A DNA stretch of 64,000 bases from Owenia fusiformis (GCA_903813345.2 CAIIXF020000001.1:20543915-20607914); one strand, 5' to 3'. Positions 22,306 through 35,908 are shown, counted from the first letter of the stretch. Numbers and translations: made by a program. Notes: generated by a model not told the origin, from the sequence alone.

Positions 22306-25300
22306 ATGGCAAGTTTGGACGATTTTTTCGCGAAGAAGGATAAGAGTAAGAAAAAGAAGAAGTCAAAGTTCACAACCGATGAGTTAATGGCGAAAAAAGA
22401 GGATACCGGCGAAAAAAAAGAAAAGAAAAAGGAAAAAAACAGAAAAATCGCAAGAACCAGAAGTGAAGGTCCCAAGTACGTTTCAGGAACTCGGAGGAGA
22501 AGTAAGTATTTTCATTGTTTTTATTGAAAATTATTGGATAGATAGTGCAATTTATTTCAAAATGTCCTAGAACTGGGAGAAGGGCTTGATTGCACCACAG
22601 ATTTTAGGTCCGTGATTGCACAGTTAGAATCAAAACACTTATTCTGGTGACCAGTTCATATGGTTAAAATAACGAAATGATGAAATGTTACCAGTGTCTA
22701 CTTACCAGTTTGTTCTATGTCATCCATCCTGCTAAATTACATTGTGGAACGCAGCCAAACACGAAGGCAACAACATATCGATATTGATCTTAGCAGAATT
22801 TTTGGAAACTTAGATCGTCCATTTTCCAAGCTCACGTGACTGATCATGTGACACGTGTCTGATCTCGTGACTAGTTACTATATGGATCATGTGACTTAAT
22901 AACTTGTCACCCAACCATGTCTTCAAGAAAACGGGAGTAAATATTTTGGAAAATGTTTTGCGAGCATTTGCTACTGATTATAGAAGGCCCAATTACGAAA
23001 CGGACGAAACTGCTAAATTGTATTTCGTGCCTAACAGGCCCAGTACGCAACGAACGAAACTCCTTAATTTGAATTTTTAGTCTGCTTATTGATCTATTGA
23101 TTCATAAAGACCTGAAATGATGCATTCAAATAAGACCGCCTCCTAAATGAAAACACTACACATAAAGTGGTGAAAAACAACGAACTAAAGTTGAAAGATC
23201 GCAACGTTCGCTACTTTGTTCAATTCCGGATATCTCCAAGGAGCTGCAAATGGGAAATTTTTTAGATCTAGATTTTATAACCTCAGAATACTGCCTTCAG
23301 TGTCGTATATGGCTGAGTTCCACACTGTATTTTGTAAGCATAATTTATGAACCATTTTCTATTTAGGTTCAAGCTGATGAAGACTGGAAAGACTTTGAAC
23401 AGGAAGGTGAAAAAGATTACTCAGGACTAAGGATACAAAATTTACAAATAAGGTAAATAAATAAAATCAAATTGACATATGACAAGTTTTCTATTGTTCA
23501 GTATAATCTATTATATGGACAAGATAGACTTAACGATCATTCAACTTTTCAGAGGTTGGATTTAAAATACAGTAATAATGTTGTTTTAGCCTTGTTAAAC
23601 TTTATTATTTGAATTATTGTATGTATTTAATGTATGAAATAAATGATTATAAAAAATACAGTAAAACCTGTATGATGGAACATCTCTCTGTACGAAACAT
23701 CTCTTTGTATTGGACAGTTCAGAAGAACCTTGTTAACTGACTTAACTGTCAAGGGAGTCTCTTTGTAAGGAACACCTGTCTATGGGGAACAATATTTGGT
23801 CAGAACTGAGAGTGTTAGATAAACACAGGTTTTACTGTATCCCAATTGCCAACTTCGAGTCTTTCAGTAAATCGAGACTGTCAGGCAAGACGATGCATTG
23901 TACAAGCAAGTCAGAAGTCTATAACTATCGACCACACTCTCTGACCAATCAAAATTAAGTATGCTGTTCAGGCCCGTAGCCAGGATTTGCCAAGGGGGGG
24001 GGGTTCAGTTTTCAAAAATTTCCAGGGGGGGTTCACATTTGACAATTTTGCCCCAATTATGGCTAAAGTCATTTGAGAAGTGCTCAAAATGGTGAAAACT
24101 GCATTATTTTGAAAGAAAGGGGGTTCGCCCGAACCATGCGAGCCCCCCCCCCCTCTGGCTAGGGGCCTGCTGTTGAATTCTGATTATGAACTGATATTGT
24201 AGTAAGGAAGAGAAAGAAGAGGATGAGAATGGAGAAGAAGATGAGTTAGATGAGGATGGGGAGATCATTAAGAAAGATCCTAAAGAAGATGGACCTTGGC
24301 AGAGTGCTGGGTCAATGGCACCACAACCTACACAACAAGAACCAGGTACAAGACAAGATTCTCATATTCTTTGTGAGCCAATTTTTCGTTTTCATATTTC
24401 TGTCTGAATTATTTGATCTTAGTCACAGCATTGTAATAACTAGAATGTTAATCTATCTATTTCCAGTTGCTCAACCTCCACCTGAGCCTAAGCAAGAAGA
24501 GAAACCAGCCAGTACTCCTGGAAAATATGTCCCCCCTAGTTTACGTAATCGTGATACCACTCAAACCACAGCACCATCTACCCAGAGTGCCAGACTAGCT
24601 GCCCTACGACGGAAAAAAGCAGCACCTAATGTAAACAGCGAATTAGATTTCCCGTCATTAGGTGGCAAGAGTGAGCAACTGAAACAATATGAACAGTAAG
24701 GGAGTTTTACATTCACCTATATATTTTCTTACCATATTCAAGTTAATTGTATTAATTGTCTAAAATTGTTATAAAGGGAACCCCTCCATCAGCCTGTAGA
24801 GGTAACTCAAATACTATTGAATACAGGGTTCGGCAGAAGCGGGAGTCCGTAGGCCCCGGGGACACCCTGATTTCGTTCCGGACACCCTACATTATCATAA
24901 ATGGGAGTCCGTTTGACTCCCACGCGATACTGCCCTTATATATATAGAAGTGACTCTTGAACACCCGCAACACTAGACAAAACAAGTAAAATTACTTTGA
25001 AATTGGTAGATATTTCGATCTTTTCAACTTTCAAACAAAAATTTCATGAACAAAATTAAAACTTCTGCAAAAAAGGACTTTACCCAGCATCAATGTAGGC
25101 CCGATCTCTACATTGAACCCTATTAACCAATCAAAACCTCGGCATGATCATACTAAGAATACTGGGTAATTTGGTTGCATTACAATCTCGAACGCAGAGT
25201 TCGGTTCGTAACTAACATATTCAAATTTAATTTTCAACATTTTGGCAGCTTTCCGATAAATATATTGATATCTACTGCTGTATACTGCACATTTGACTAG

Positions 25301-26435
25301 AAATAGTTTACACGCATATCTCATCCGGACACTAATTGAAAAAAAAACGTCAAACTTAATTTCAGAAAACAATGCAATATATCCGCGAAATCTGATAAAT
25401 ATTTAATGATATATGAGGGGGTAGACATTTACTAGGGGTGTAGGATACTAGGAAAGGATATTTGGTGGGGGAATAGGTAGTATAGCAACTGGGGGCGGGG
25501 GGAGGCATTCCTCTTTCTGAGTCTGTATGAGAGGGGTAGCCAAGGAGGGGGTAGTTTTTAAAAATCTTTAAAAATATGATTAAAAAAATAATTTGGTGCA
25601 CCATGATTGCTATATCCATAGTAAGTGGACCATCTTGTTATAATATGGACCACAAACTTTTGAAAACAGGGTGTCCACTTGACTCCCTACACTTAGTATG
25701 GACCACCGACTTTTTGCAAACTAGTGGTCCGTTGGACCACCTGATATTTTCCCCTTATGCTGAACACTGATTGAATACAGTATATTTGATTCGAATATGA
25801 CCATTCTCTAAGATGACTTCTCAAATGTTTTATGTTTTGGCGAATGTAAACAAAGGAGGTTGCCTCGCTAAGGCTTTAGAACCACTCTATCCCCAAATAT
25901 AATATTGTTATCTGTAGAAAGTAAAATCAATTTCTTAGAGACTGGGCGTTGTTGTATCACGCACAGAACTAGTTGTGAAAAATTATGATTATCTCGATTA
26001 AAGTAGGGTAGGGTCACCATTTTTGCCGAAATGACCAGTTATATTCGGTGGTAATGTCAACAAGTCCATTGCAACATAGTAGGTCACTTGATGTAGGTGA
26101 TTGTGCACATAAGGGAATCTGAATTGTATTATGATGTTACATCCAGGCCTCTGTCTGTCTTACATCATTTTTATGTCGCCACCACAAGTGATGACATATT
26201 CTTGTGGTCTCCAACTTTTTGTGGCAAGATGTGACATTTTGCATGTTAATGCATGTACGTGAAGACATATTAAGATGTGAAGTACTTTCATATTATATCA
26301 TTTCTTTGCAGGGAGGTGAGGTCAGGTAAACAATTTGAAGAGGTTAAAGGAGGAGGTACACAGAGGCTTGCAGAAACTAATCGAGGTCCTAATCTAGAAC
26401 TTGGCAACCAGTTTGACGCTTTAGGAGAAAACTGA
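22306..26435 (+). CDS. CDV3: CDV3 homologue
   Basis: Exons 22306-22501, 23367-23452, 24203-24345, 24467-24695, 26312-26435. The N-terminus ASLDDFFAKKDKSKKKKK matches the SLDNFFAKRDKKKKK start of vertebrate CDV3. It is followed by DEDWKDFEQE, KDYSGLRIQ, a Glu-rich stretch, a Pro-rich part with PGKYVPPSLR, LDFPSLGG, and the end GNQFDALGEN, which parallels the human DNQYAVLEN ending. CDV3 is a cytosolic protein of unclear biochemical function. Exons 2-5 join in phase. Exon 1 is one nucleotide long for this frame: the ATG frame gives a basic tail, whereas the frame one base on gives KVPSTFQELGGE and joins VQADEDW at phase 0. An extra A in the 8-A run (22412-22419) or 7-A run would explain it; alternatively a 3' splice site 12 nt downstream restores the ATG frame. 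AATAAA occurs at 27210 and 27611. Confidence 0.88.
23659..23837. mobile_element. pogo/Tc1-like MITE, TA TSD (copy 1)
   Basis: CAGTAAAACCTGT and ACAGGTTTTACTG ends with TA on each side. The interior repeats GGAACA(T/C)CT-like motifs. It lies in a CDV3 intron. Confidence 0.85.
23969..24169. mobile_element. CAGGCCCGTAGCC MITE copy B
   Basis: It shares ends and G/C-runs with the element at 20522. CTGTT flanks both sides, a 5-bp (possibly 6-bp) duplication. It ends 33 bp before the CDV3 exon at 24203. Confidence 0.85.
24824..25769. mobile_element. hAT-like non-autonomous element, 8-bp TSD
   Basis: The ends are CAGGGTTCGGCAG and TGCTGAACACTG with ATTGAATA at 24816-24823 and 25770-25777. The 946-bp interior has no transposase ORF. 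It lies in the last CDV3 intron. Confidence 0.85.
26173..26265 (+). repeat. Hairpin-headed interspersed repeat, copy 3
   Basis: GTCGCCACCACAAGTGATGAC, then TCTCCAACTTTTTGTGGC and GACATTTTGCATGTTAATGC, in the order of the other copies. It sits about 45 bp upstream of the last CDV3 exon. Confidence 0.6.
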
Positions 26436-27620
26436 TATAATAATCTTTTGTAATTTTTACCTCGAAATATTGTGCTTGATGCCCACACAACGTGAGACTA
26501 GGTAAACTCTTGTAGCTGGACATTGGATTATTGCTACATAGTGCTCGAGTCATGATAAATACAATATATTTCCAGGATTTTTCTTGAATCTTTGGATGGT
26601 TATGGACCATTCTGTTATTTCCAAGACATTTTAGGCATCAAGCTTTATATTTTGAGGAAACAGAATTGGAATACCATATATTACTATTGCAGTATTTCTT
26701 TAATATTGAGTATGGATGAGACACCACCAGACCCTTACTAGATGTCCCAACACTTCATAGTGAAAGTAGTATGTAAGAAATATGATAATGAAATTATATG
26801 AAAATGGTAGCATCTGTCATGTCATGTGATGGTCAAAGTTATGTTATGTCATTCCTCATTTATAATTGAAATTATTTAAGACCTACATTGGGTCTAACTG
26901 AAGACAATTTGCAAAAGATACAATGTTATTTGTGTATTATTGGGGTTATTGGGATAAAATCTGGTGAGAAAGTTCAGATTTCAGATTTTCCCAAATTGTT
27001 GCATGAAATGTTTATTGCTTTGATGAAGTAAATTGTGTTATACTATTGATATAATAGTTGAGATAAAAATATATCGAGAGAATTTGTAGAAGTGATATAC
27101 AAAGGACATTTCTATATCTGTATTTTGCTGAAAGTTTTATGACTTTCCAGTTTCTGCATGTTTTTTTTTTATATCAATCAAATGTTCTTTAATGAAACAT
27201 TATTATGTGAATAAATGTAAAATTGGACTTTCTGCAGATTTTTCTAATAGCTTGAGATGATTTTAAGTGACAGGTCATTAAGCATTTAAGGCTGCATGTA
27301 CATCTTTTGTTGTTAATTTGCAACAACTAAGAAACCAATATGCTTATTGCGAAGCCCTTTGAATGTGTTCTCCATCCTTCTGTATCTCAGGCTCATTAAG
27401 GTACATATTATAGAAGTATTATCTATTTGAATTGATTAAGCATTTTAAGGTCCATAGCTGGTAATAATTGCAGAGTAAAAACCAAACCAGCTGTGGACCT
27501 TTCGATTATTTTACATGACATTAAGGAATTAAGTTAAAACTTCATTATTGACATCTTAACTGCTGTAACATTCAGCACTCTGCTAAATTGCCAATTTTAT
27601 GATTGGATGAAATAAAGATA
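26436..27620 (+). other. CDV3 3' UTR and downstream
   Basis: Noncoding AT-rich sequence after the stop codon. AATAAA at 27210-27215 is a likely polyadenylation signal and AATAAA at 27611-27616 a second candidate. Confidence 0.6.
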
Positions 27621-27706
27621 AATGTGAAAATTAAAAATTATGTTGTGTTCCTTCCAATTTGTGGAATTGTTGCCATGCAAAAGCATTGAGGTGAAACACC
27701 ATTTAA

Positions 27707-27880
27707 GAAATATAGACCGAAAAGCAGGGGTTATATCATCGAATACACCCCGCAGGGCTAGGCACATACGTTTTCTGTACCCCGAATGACCGAAGGGATT
27801 GAGGGGTTCGAAACCTATTGTGCCTAGCTCCAAGGGGTGTATTCGACAATATTACCCCTGCTCTGAGGTCTATATTACAA
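27707..27880. repeat. Imperfect palindrome, probable MITE
   Basis: TATAGACC..AGCAGGGGT..TCGAATACACCCC on the left pairs with GGGGTGTATTCG..ACCCCTGCT..GGTCTATA on the right, arms about 70 bp. No clean target duplication found. It lies between the convergent CDV3 and R3HDM4 transcription units. Confidence 0.6.
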
Positions 27881-28149
27881 TTCGAACATGAAAACTCACC
27901 AAATTGTTTTGAATATTCATCATGGTCCCCCATTACTACGACCCACCATTATGACGTCACACATTACACGTATTAACTGGGTTATTGATCTCGAATATAA
28001 CCCAACTGAAGCATTGACTTTGTACGGTTTATAGAAGGCGTGAATACAGTCATGTTCGAATATATTTTAACCTTTTCACTACAAATCAATCTTGACTGGA
28101 AACAATGGAAAGAAGAGAGTGGTTTCCTGAATAAAAATGAAGACTAAAG

Positions 28150-30182
28150 ATTTCATTTGGCATACATGTTTTATTTAGTATGTTTTGTTTTAAATGGTAC
28201 ATTAAATTACAATACAACTGTACTATACAATATACTATTACTACTACATGTAGTATGATATCACCCATCAGAATAGTGCAGTTCTTCTAGTCATGTCAAT
28301 AGCATCCCAACTGTCACCTGTTCAGCTTTAAAATAGAGTTGGTCATACAATTCTAGTAAAAATATGTGAATTTGAAAAGTTCATACAATTTTACAATTTC
28401 TAAAAGCTAAAAATGGCTATTTAGTTGGACAACATCATACTGATATGGCATCACAATACATCACATATAAAATGAATGCTATTCATATCACAACCAGCAA
28501 TACAATATTTAGGTTAATTACCACAACATCTGATCCTGTTTATGAATTGAATTTAAACCTCAAAAAGGTAATTATAAAATGACTAGTCAAAATTAAGTGA
28601 AATTATGCCAAGACACAAAAAGAAAATTATAATTTTATTACAAATATGAGTGTGAAATTTTCCAAGGTGACAGAAATAGAAGCAATACATTCAAAATATG
28701 GATGTAATTGCATGGTACTCATAACTTATTTGAATATCAGCACCTCAAGAAATGCATGCATAGAATAACCAGGCATGACCCAGATTAAGGTAGGCAGATT
28801 GTGATCACATTTTTTATTTACATATATTTTTATTTTGTCATGTTCCTTGTTCTACACCTACCTTAAAATCATGTTTGTAATTAACATTTCTTCAATGCAC
28901 CAGAAGTAACAAAACAAATCTACTAAAAAATTCAAATGCCTAATATAATATCTATGAACTAACAAAATATATTTACTGAATATATTAATGTTAAAATGTA
29001 TTAATAAATGAGGTCTCAAAACTCCAGTAACCCATTGTTAGAATTAAATAAATTTAAAAACCTGTCCAAGTCTACCACTTCTAAATACCATATACATAGC
29101 CAGAAGTATAACATATTTGCACAATACACTTCTATTCTGAACCACCATTGTGATATGTCATGGGGAGGAGTAAATATTTCATGATATGACACTTTTATAT
29201 ATGATTGAAGATTCTTTCACACATGAAACATATACTTGGAAATCTCAATCTCATCACTCTAATGGGATGAATATACAACTATCAAACTATTATTGTATGT
29301 TACTCCCTTATTTAACATCAGTGACTGGATCCTTATTAGTGAAATGACAATACATGTTTGTTTCTTTATGATAGCAATATCCATTATTCTTCAAACACAC
29401 CCATAAAACCAAACACAAGCAATGCCTTCGAGTAATTTAAACTGGTAAACCGTGATATTGATTGTTTAACGCTGTGAAAAACATTCAACATTGTCATCAA
29501 TATGAGAGACTGAAATGGTTTCATGGATGGTTCAAGTATTGCATAAGAAGTATAGTCATACCTAATATGGATATGAAAACGACTTATAAATGACCTAATA
29601 TGAGGTATCATGATGAGAACACATGTTTTGAGTATTCAATCTGTCAGAACCTGACTGCTTTCATACAATAATAGAATATGTAACAAGTGTCATGAGAAGC
29701 TCAGGACATCCTTGATCCCAGAGAAATGTCTACTAATTATGCCGAGTTCACTATAGGGCTGTGTTCAATATAGTCTAGCATTCTTCGATATAGGAAAATG
29801 TCCACTATAGGTCAGTGATCATAATCAGCTGGTATTTACTAACGCTTAGTGTCTGAATAGGCAAAAGTACCTGTTGTTATGGCCTCATTTCACTCAAAGA
29901 GTATGAAGCCTTCTTTTAACAAAGAAAAATCAAACTATTGAAATGGTAGTATATACTTTGGGCTAGAGTAATATAGGTTAATAGTATAATGCCTAACATA
30001 GGCCACTGTTCATTATCCTGTAATATTAATGCTAGTTCTCATAGGTTAAATATTCAGTCGATATGCTTTCAGTAGAATCAGAGGTGTTCAAAATGCTTTA
30101 CTGAGTGTCCAAACTTGAAATGTATATAGTATGTAGTGTGCGTAGACCTAGCTTGTCATAAACCAGGTTTGCTGGCAGACCA
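28150..30182 (-). other. Probable R3HDM4 3' UTR
   Basis: About 2 kb without reading frames or bounded transposons follows the R3HDM4 stop codon. A minus-strand AATAAA occurs at 28175-28170. The UTR end is inferred, not shown. Confidence 0.45.
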
Positions 30183-33100
30183 TCAGCTGCTAGTGCTAGG
30201 GTGGGCATTCTGGAGGTACTGAGTTAGAAGAACATCAGGGGGACAAAAGGCTGGTTTGCGATTCTCAACCTGCGTTTGGCGAACTCCATTACTCTCAAAA
30301 CCTGAAGGGAAGAAGATGAATTGAACATAGTATTATTAGGAAGAATCAGAATGCTATATAATTGTATATTGAAAATACAACCTAGAGAGCATGCAAAGAC
30401 TGTTCTTGAAATTGAGCCACTGGGATCATCTTATGACATGAACCTTCACTACATACAATTAAAGAAACAGCAATTTTTTAGATGGTTACAAATTCACTAT
30501 TAAATCTGTGGTAAAATAATCAGTTTCAAACCTTATTAATTCTTTTTTGATTTATGTGTTAGAATAAACAGTGTACTGTCCTAAAAATGTACTACTCACT
30601 CTGAGAGGAGAGGTCCAGGTACTGACATATGGCATGTAACAGGAGACGTTCAAAGCTGCTTTGCAGGGATGACACATACACCGATGATGGCCACTCCTCA
30701 AAGAAGGAGAGAATCTGTTCCTCTAGCTGTGCTACCATGCCCTACAAAAAGCAATCAGAATATTTTTTTCACATCATAAAACTGTTTGGATCATGAAAAG
30801 ATGGTACAGTGATCCATTCTAAGTTTTGATTCACAGTGGTTGAGGGTGACGCATCTTGGATTTTGCATCAAATTATAGTTGAAGAACATAAAAAAAATCA
30901 TTAAAAAGTTCTTTATTACATTTATTGACAACAAAGCATATGCATCAAAACAAATCCACAATTCAAAACTCTGAAACTACAGTCTACACCCCATATGGTT
31001 CAGTAGCAGAGGTTATCGCTATCGCTTGACCCAAGGTTCAATTCCTGGTTCAGACAGAATTGTTTGTGTTACTATGCTCCACAACTCATATAAAAGGTTT
31101 CGTTATGTACTTGTATGTCTTTGTATTAGTGCACACAAAAAGCTCCTCCAAGAAGGGATACCTGGCTCTGTCTTCGAGTGTAAAACATGTCAAGTGTGGA
31201 ATATATCCATGAGGTAGCATGGGCGTAGCATCAAGTAATCTCTTTGAAAAAAATTTCCCCAGGAGCATACCCCCGATCCCCCCAAGATGCAATCAGAGTC
31301 AGACATCCCCAACTGGGCGTAGCAACTCAAAATATAGCACAACACCCATGGGTATTGCCTGCCAAAATATGGAGGTAACCAAAATACAATGAAATACGCT
31401 GCAATGAACTTACCAGGGGAACATGCCTACGACGTAGCATTGATCTGAGATTGCTATCCACTCTTTGGAAGCACTCTTTGGCACTGAAGGCAGGGTGAAC
31501 TGAAATATACAGTCAAATACATGAAGTGGAATGATAGCAGTAAATACAAAACAGCTCATAAACTGAACAAGGGTAACATTTGCAGGTATATGCAAAAAGA
31601 AGTCTATTAGCTAGAAACTTTTTCTTCAGTCGATTTCAGTCTCTTTCATTCTCCCACAGGATATGAGGAAAAACAAAAAGTATTTTAAAGTTAGTTACGG
31701 TTATGGCACTTAAATGTGTAACAGGGGGTTCAGACCATCACTCACCATTCCTGCTGTCAGCCAGGTCCACCCAATCACCATCCATGTCTTCACCATCTGA
31801 ATGGCTATGTTCTGTGGTAATCAACACCTCCTTTGCTCTGTTCAACACTCTGTCTTGCTCATCTTCAGACTGGTTGATAAAGTCATTCCATAACTGAAAC
31901 ATTTTGAAGAACTTTCATGACAACAGACAAGTAACAAATTGACACCAATGCAGAGGTATGGCTTGCCAATCCCTACTAAGTCATATATCAAAATATTTAT
32001 GATGAATGCACTTATTGGTAATTAGTCTTTCACGATATGCCAAAATATGGATATAACTAAATATTGAAAATAGACCAAACAAGAGTAAACATTTTAATTA
32101 ATTGAATGTGCCAATTAATTAATCAAAATATTTAGTCCAGTTGACTAGGTTCATTTTCAAATTATATGATAGCAAATACATGAATTATGATAATGTCTAA
32201 TAAATTGTTCAGAGAAGAGAACTCTGTGTTTACCCAGAGAAGAGAATCTTTCAGAGAAGAAAACTCTGAAATGTGTTCATGTAACATCAAACTCCTTGCA
32301 AGTCAATTATACAAATACTGTATTGAAAACAAATGCAAATCTACTTGACTTGATATCTGTCCATCAATATGATTGCAAAGATTAAAGGGTCTTGTTTAGA
32401 CATGAAAGATAATCTGGAAAGTAATTTATTTTGATTGTGATATTAATCTACACATATCCATAAGGTAAATGGTACATTGAAAACAAGACCCTTTAATGAG
32501 CAATACATTTAATTCAAGACTTGCACAGAGGTTTGAGTCTCACTTTCATTTTCTCTTCCTCCAGGAAAAGTTTGGTGAATGTTGATATGGTTGGTTGAAT
32601 GAGTTCTGCAAATCCACTGACATCACAGGGTTCGTCTTTCTCACCAAGTTCAAGGAGATGTTTCACTGGAATAGCAACAGATGGCACTAATTGAAAGCAT
32701 TCTGCTGATTCGAAGATTGAGCATGCATACTGAATAATAAAAAATTTAAAAAATCTAAGACATCTAACACTCTATTAGCCTTGCCCAAGTCGGTCTCTAA
32801 CTTATTTTGATTTCTATTATGACCGCCTTGTACCCAAGAGAAAGTCACTTGCTTTATCAACAGTTTGTTCATGTCGGTAATTTTGACCAATCAACGACAG
32901 CCCTGCAGTGTTAGCTCATTATCATGCACGGTCAAAACAAGCACACTTTTCACGAACAAATCTTATTGAATTGCATGATTTAATTTATATTAATGATGCA
33001 TTACATTTAATTGCATAAGATAGTGTAACTCTGAAGAAATAATCGATCAGATCCCGGGATCAGATCATTGAAAATTTCAAGTCGTAGATAGGTAGTTTGC

Positions 33101-35908
33101 TTTGTTAATGCGGGTAAACCTGAAAATGTTTTGATTGGTCAATCAGCCTGAAATCACACGTTGTGTCCACACGGTCTTGTCAATCAATATGGTTTCGTGA
33201 CACCCCTGCCGCTGAATAACTTATCATAATATCAGCTGGGATTCATTAGATTGTACAAGGTGATAAGAATTCAAGATCAGATAAGTAAAAAAAATACCGA
33301 CTTGGGCAAGGCTAACAGTCTACATATCCCTCCCATATTCCTCCCAGTTCCCATTTGTGAATATTATATGGTTTGAAAACTTTAAATGATGAAAAGTGAA
33401 TATAACTATATATGTATATAAAATATCACCACTCATATTTAAATGAATAGTAAAGAGTACAGTATAAAATAGAAATTGAATCAACAAATTGTGTCATAAT
33501 ACTCACAGTTATCGGACCTACGGGTCTGTCTGCTTCCCCTGGTCTGCCTGGAACCTGACCTCACAAAGTCAGTAGTACCAGGAATCAACCTGTTTGCTGG
33601 GTTCTTGTTCTTACGCTTTGGACTTTTAGTCGCAAGAACTGGCATGTTCATTGCATCCTCAATCAGTCTAAAATAAACAAATATATAATATATGAAAGTA
33701 CATGTACAGTCTGACAGTGGAACACCTCTAAAAGTTGAACACTTTTCAGAGTGCCATGACCAATCAAAATAATGTTAAATGAACATCAGTGATTGGAACA
33801 CCTCCAAAGTCAAACAATTTTCAGTCCATAGACTAACTTTAATTAATGTTAAATGAACCTCGAATCTATAAGTGGAACATCTCCCAAGTGGGACACTTCT
33901 TAGAAGTACCAAAGGTGTTCTACTTAGACAGGTTTTACTGTACTGAAAATGCTGAGTGGAATCTATGGGGCAAATAAATACAAATTCTGAGATACAGCAC
34001 TTTATTTGTAATTTCTGTAACTAAAATTTCTGGAACATTTTTGAGTGATCAAAGTCTCAGGGAACAAATACTGCACATTTCTAGAAAACTCATTAAATAC
34101 AACCTTGAGTTAATTAGGTGCCACTTAATTTGGGATAGTAGTTTAAACCAATCAGATTATTTGATATTTCGCGCACATGAATTATTCACTCAAAATCACT
34201 AATATAAAAATACAATCATAATAGGCAGAGATTGCCCCTACTTCAGTTAACAAAATTTGATCTCAAATTCATGCGAAATGTATCACGCATCCCAGGTCAT
34301 GCATACGCTGGTATGAAGCCTTGGAGACATTTATTGTGGTAAATATAGTTTACAGGGCATATTTTTCTGCAGTTTTAGAGAGTTAAATGTTAAAATACAA
34401 GAAAATATGCCGACTCCCGACCCGATTACTTTTTGAGAATACTTTAGATTTAGGCCTACTTTATATATAGGAAGAACTGAGCTGAGTTGTTCATTTGGAA
34501 TGGCAAACAAATGGCAAAGATGTATTCTTTAACTCTAAAAAAGTTTGGGCCATTTCACAGGTAATAACAAAGGTTGGCTCTAAAACCAAAATTGTATCTC
34601 CTGACTGCAGAATCTCCTGCATCATCAACCAGCTCATAAGTGGACATACCCAACTCAATAGTCATCGAGCCAAAATAAACCAAAGTACAACAAACCTCTG
34701 TGAACTCTGTAATAAACCAGAAACTGTGGACCACTACATAAGTTCATGTAAACTCTTCGAAACTAAAAGGCTAGAGCATTACTCAAAAGTAGATAGGATA
34801 CTTCTCGGGGATAACACAAACCCTCCCCTTGATTTATGGACTCTGTGTGGACTAAACATGAACATGTCGGAAATCGTCAAACAGGAAATTAAATAATGCC
34901 TTTTCTAGCTACATTAGGGAAACTAGAAGATTCTAGCCTAATGAGCACATTATAAAACTGTATATATTAGTATAAGTGATTTTAGACTTTTATGAAAATA
35001 TAAACACAAGTGAGAAGCACAAGTGTAAGCACAGGTGAAAAACAAGCACCACGAGACTTATCCCGTTCCCGGACTATGGTCCTGTGAACATCTCAATCTT
35101 TTGCCTGTGCGATTACAACATGGGAGAATTTTTTACTGATCTTACACTTCAGATACCTACTGCAATAGATTCCTTGGTAATTTAGCATTCTTTTCGTGTA
35201 GTTGAATCCACAATTGTCTGGGTTTATCGGCAGAACGAAGACATTTTCGTTTTTGATCGTAATATTTGCGTGTAACATTTAACTTATTTCAACCGTCAAA
35301 TTCCTCCATATTGGTACTTCCGGGCTACATCCGGGACAGCCAAACGGGGGATTCCCCTTTTAAATCCAACCGCCATTTTGAAAAGTGATGGAATCTCTCT
35401 CGATGAAAAAGAGAAAATGTTCCCGTTCTGCCGATATACCCAGACAATCGGCGGTTCCAATATATTAGAAGTTACATCTTGAGTTCTATAATGCATTGAG
35501 GTAGGTATCTTAAGGGTAAGGGGCGTAGATAATTCTCCCAAGTTGTAATCGTACAGGCAAATGAATGTGATCAGTGCAGGACTATAGTCCGGGAACGGGA
35601 TAACACGAGACATTTAGCGGCATTATAGCGCATAAAAGGATACAAACAAACAAACAGGAATGATTCCAGTGAAATAGAACACATAAAACCAGAGGTTTAC
35701 AGATCTCATTAAATATAATCTTTATCAACATGATCAACAGCTGTTTATGTTGTCTAGGTGTGTATTATGCATAATGTCACTTAATGTCAAAGTTATGATC
35801 AAAAGTTCAGTCAAATCAATGGCCAAAATAATTTATTCACACTTACAGCGCATTTTTATTCACGATACATTCACTTTTTGGTTCTTCTTGGTCTTTAACA
35901 ATACCCAT
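30183..35908 (-). CDS. R3HDM4: R3H domain-containing protein 4 homologue
   Basis: Seven exons on the minus strand: 35908-35847, 33667-33507, 32665-32544, 31893-31746, 31499-31414, 30741-30600, 30301-30183. They total 840 nt, 279 residues plus stop, close to human R3HDM4 (268). All splice sites are GT..AG and all phases join. The order of conserved blocks matches the family: a basic N-terminal region (TKSPKRKNKNPANR), LKHLLEL, LWNDFINQSEDEQDRVL, HPAFSAKECFQRV..LRSMLRRRHVPL, then the R3H core SSFERLLLHAICQYLDLSS and the C-terminal FCPPDVLLTQYL. R3H domains bind single-stranded nucleic acids; the cellular role of R3HDM4 is not established. The start is the only ATG preceding a phase-consistent 5' splice site. 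It faces the MaoC gene head to head. Confidence 0.93.
30985..31330 (+). repeat. tRNA-derived SINE candidate
   Basis: GGTTCAGTAGCAGAGG (A-box-like) and GGTTCAATTCC (a B-box match) lie about 30 nt apart at 30992-31056. They are followed by unrelated sequence with GGGCGTAGCA repeated at about 31210 and 31315. No target duplication was fixed. Confidence 0.45.
32776..33314. mobile_element. hAT-like MITE in an R3HDM4 intron
   Basis: TTAGCCTTGCCCAAGTCGGT at the left is inverted at the right (ACCGACTTGGGCAAGGCTAA). The flanks CACTCTA and CAGTCTA resemble a mutated target duplication. No ORF. Confidence 0.7.
33707..33940. mobile_element. pogo/Tc1-like MITE, TA TSD (copy 2)
   Basis: The right end ACAGGTTTTACTG with TA outside is canonical; the left end CAGTCTGACAGTGGAACACC is degraded. 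Interior GGAACACCT motifs repeat. It is 39 bp upstream (in the R3HDM4 sense) of the exon at 33507-33667. Confidence 0.75.
34495..34896 (+). pseudogene. LINE ORF2 C-terminal fragment
   Basis: A 133-residue frame contains LISGHTQLNSHRAKI followed by LCELCNKPETVDHYI and SCKLF, the C-x2-C..H..C arrangement after the reverse transcriptase/RNase H part of many non-LTR retrotransposons. It runs antisense in the first R3HDM4 intron, and the 5' portion is absent, as in a 5'-truncated LINE insertion. It is not a host gene. The 3' limit is unclear because a hAT element lies just downstream. Confidence 0.7.
35058..35603. mobile_element. hAT-like MITE, 8-bp TSD
   Basis: TTATCCCGTTCCCGGACTA and its near-complement TAGTCCGGGAACGGGATAA form the ends, flanked by exact CACGAGAC (35050-35057 and 35604-35611). 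Subterminal inverted similarity continues for tens of bases. It has the same ends as the 19-bp remnant at 21946. Confidence 0.9.

Noticed and set aside
22284-22475. Antisense Phe-rich frame opposite CDV3 exon 1
   Set aside because: Shadow of the Lys-rich coding exon.
34495-34896. 133-residue frame as a host gene
   Set aside because: The C-x2-C..H..C block and sequence context match the tail of a non-LTR retrotransposon; no start or splice structure supports a host gene.
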